A stretch of DNA of 5,454 bases from contig JAUWNS010000160.1 in the NCBI GenBank assembly GCA_030612485.1, positions 1-5,454 on the forward strand. Reading direction: 5' to 3'. Under the pieces are notes generated by a model that did not search any database, was not told the origin of the DNA, and saw nothing but the letters and a program-made list of their open reading frames with translations. The position numbers were made by a program, and so were the translations under genes. This stretch comes from Candidatus Bipolaricaulota bacterium (GTDB lineage: Bacteria > Bipolaricaulota > Bipolaricaulia > UBA7950 > UBA9294). The first letter of the stretch is position 1; each line of letters starts with the position of its first letter. This document shows, one piece after another, positions 4,676-5,454 of this stretch.

Positions 4676-4681
4676 AATACT

Positions 4682-5454
4682 ATGTTTCCACAAGTTTCAA
4701 TGCGATTTGCTGTTGTTCTTTGTCTGGTCTCGCTACTTGCTTCTCTTTCCGGCGTTGCTGCTGATAAACCCGTTTACGTTGATGGTATCGATGCTGCATT
4801 CCCCCCCTTCTCTTATATTGATGAGAGCGGAGATCCGACTGGCTTCGATGTGGAAGTGATCCAATGGATCGCGGGTGAGATGGGCTTTGATGTGGAGATT
4901 GTTCCTGTCGATTGGGACGCGATCATTCCCACCCTGAAAATTGGAACCATCGATATGATAGCTTCGGGGATGACCATCACTACCGAGCGCGTGAAACAGG
5001 TCGATTTTACCGATCCCTACTGGGTGATCGACCTTGCGGTGGTCACGCGGAAAGTGGCAGATGACCAAGGAGAGTCGGTTCCCCAGTTCAACATCTTCTC
5101 GGCTATCGCGGACGGCCAGACCGTTGGCGTACAGCGTGGGACGACCTCACAGACCTGGCTCCAGGAGAACCTCATCGATAAAGGGATGGCACTCGATCTC
5201 AAGCTCTACGATAGCTTCCTTCTCGTGGTGGAGGACCTCCTGATCGGTCGCGTAGATACTGCGGTTATGGACGAACCGACGGCACGCTCGGCCATCGCCG
5301 GTCGCGATGCCATGATCGTAGGGACGATCAACACCGGAGAGATTTACGGCTATGCGGTTCGAAAGGGAGATAGCACGCTCCTTGCTCTTCTGAACGAGGG
5401 GCTCAAGCGTATTAAAGCAACTGACGAATGGGGTCGCCTCGTAGAGAAGTGGCT
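4682..5454 (+). CDS. Amino-acid-type ABC transporter solute-binding protein, C-terminus beyond the right edge
   Basis: The frame gives 257 residues and is still open at the window end. Members of this family (SBP_bac_3, cluster 3 periplasmic binding proteins such as HisJ and GlnH) are about 240-270 residues, so only a few are missing. Residues 1-27 are a signal peptide (hydrophobic run, then SGVAA before DKP). The mature protein starts PVYVDGIDAAFPPFSYID (30-47), with the family's FPPF element, then the signature GFDVEVIQWIA (54-64). WDAIIPTLKIGTIDMIASGM (78-97) leads into TITTERVKQVDFTDPYW, where R103 matches the arginine that binds the ligand's carboxylate. GTTSQTW (153-159) and D197 in AVMDEPTA fit the second lobe, with the aspartate expected to hold the amino group. 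The product binds a polar amino acid or similar solute outside the membrane and hands it to a permease and ATPase, expected downstream. The exact ligand cannot be read from the sequence. Confidence 0.95.
   Translation, partial: MFPQVSMRFAVVLCLVSLLASLSGVAADKPVYVDGIDAAFPPFSYIDESGDPTGFDVEVIQWIAGEMGFDVEIVPVDWDAIIPTLKIGTIDMIASGMTITTERVKQVDFTDPYWVIDLAVVTRKVADDQGESVPQFNIFSAIADGQTVGVQRGTTSQTWLQENLIDKGMALDLKLYDSFLLVVEDLLIGRVDTAVMDEPTARSAIAGRDAMIVGTINTGEIYGYAVRKGDSTLLALLNEGLKRIKATDEWGRLVEKW

Noticed and set aside
4448..4681. T-box or known riboswitch in the binding-protein leader
   Set aside because: No T-box consensus (AGGGTGGNACCGCG) and no conserved core of a riboswitch class I could recognise.

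Overview
The window reads as bacterial chromosome of mixed base composition. Genes start at ATG or GTG behind strong Shine-Dalgarno sequences (GGAGG or AGGAG), and one good sigma-70-type promoter is visible. Nothing in it fixes the organism. The uncharacterised secreted proteins and the methanogen- or deep-branching-bacterium-like solute-binding protein suggest an environmental, poorly sampled lineage, but that is an impression and not a placement.

Layout. (1) 1-1036, minus strand: a secreted protein of unknown function, at least 345 residues, whose 3' end lies outside the window. (2) 1037-1652: a 616-base divergent intergenic region with an AT-rich promoter-like core and a long-range inverted repeat. 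(3) 1653-2306, plus: a secreted six-cysteine protein of 217 residues, function unknown. (4) 2307-2580: a spacer with a hairpin repeat and a small dyad. (5) 2581-3114, plus: a small exported protein of 177 residues with a YCSCCDN cysteine motif. (6) 3115-3914: a gene-poor stretch with several perfect inverted repeats, a second copy of the hairpin repeat, and only fragmentary coding signal. (7) 3915-4294, minus: an integrase-type transposase fragment that keeps its start and N-terminal region, then runs into unrelated sequence that looks coding in another frame. (8) 4346-4681: a regulatory region with a twofold-repeated 20-base motif, a TTGACA/TAAAGT promoter, a 28-codon ORF ending in a histidine cluster, and small hairpins. 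(9) 4682 to the right edge, plus: an amino-acid-type ABC transporter periplasmic binding protein missing only its last few residues.

How it fits together. The only confident biochemical assignment is the solute-binding protein; its permease and ATPase genes are expected to the right of the window. The most interesting regulatory idea is that the His-ending small ORF between the promoter and the binding-protein gene is an amino-acid-sensing leader. The three other intact genes all encode exported proteins of unknown function. They are not in one operon, because they differ in orientation or are separated by large spacers. Together with the transposase fragment and repeats, this gives the left and middle parts the look of an accessory region.
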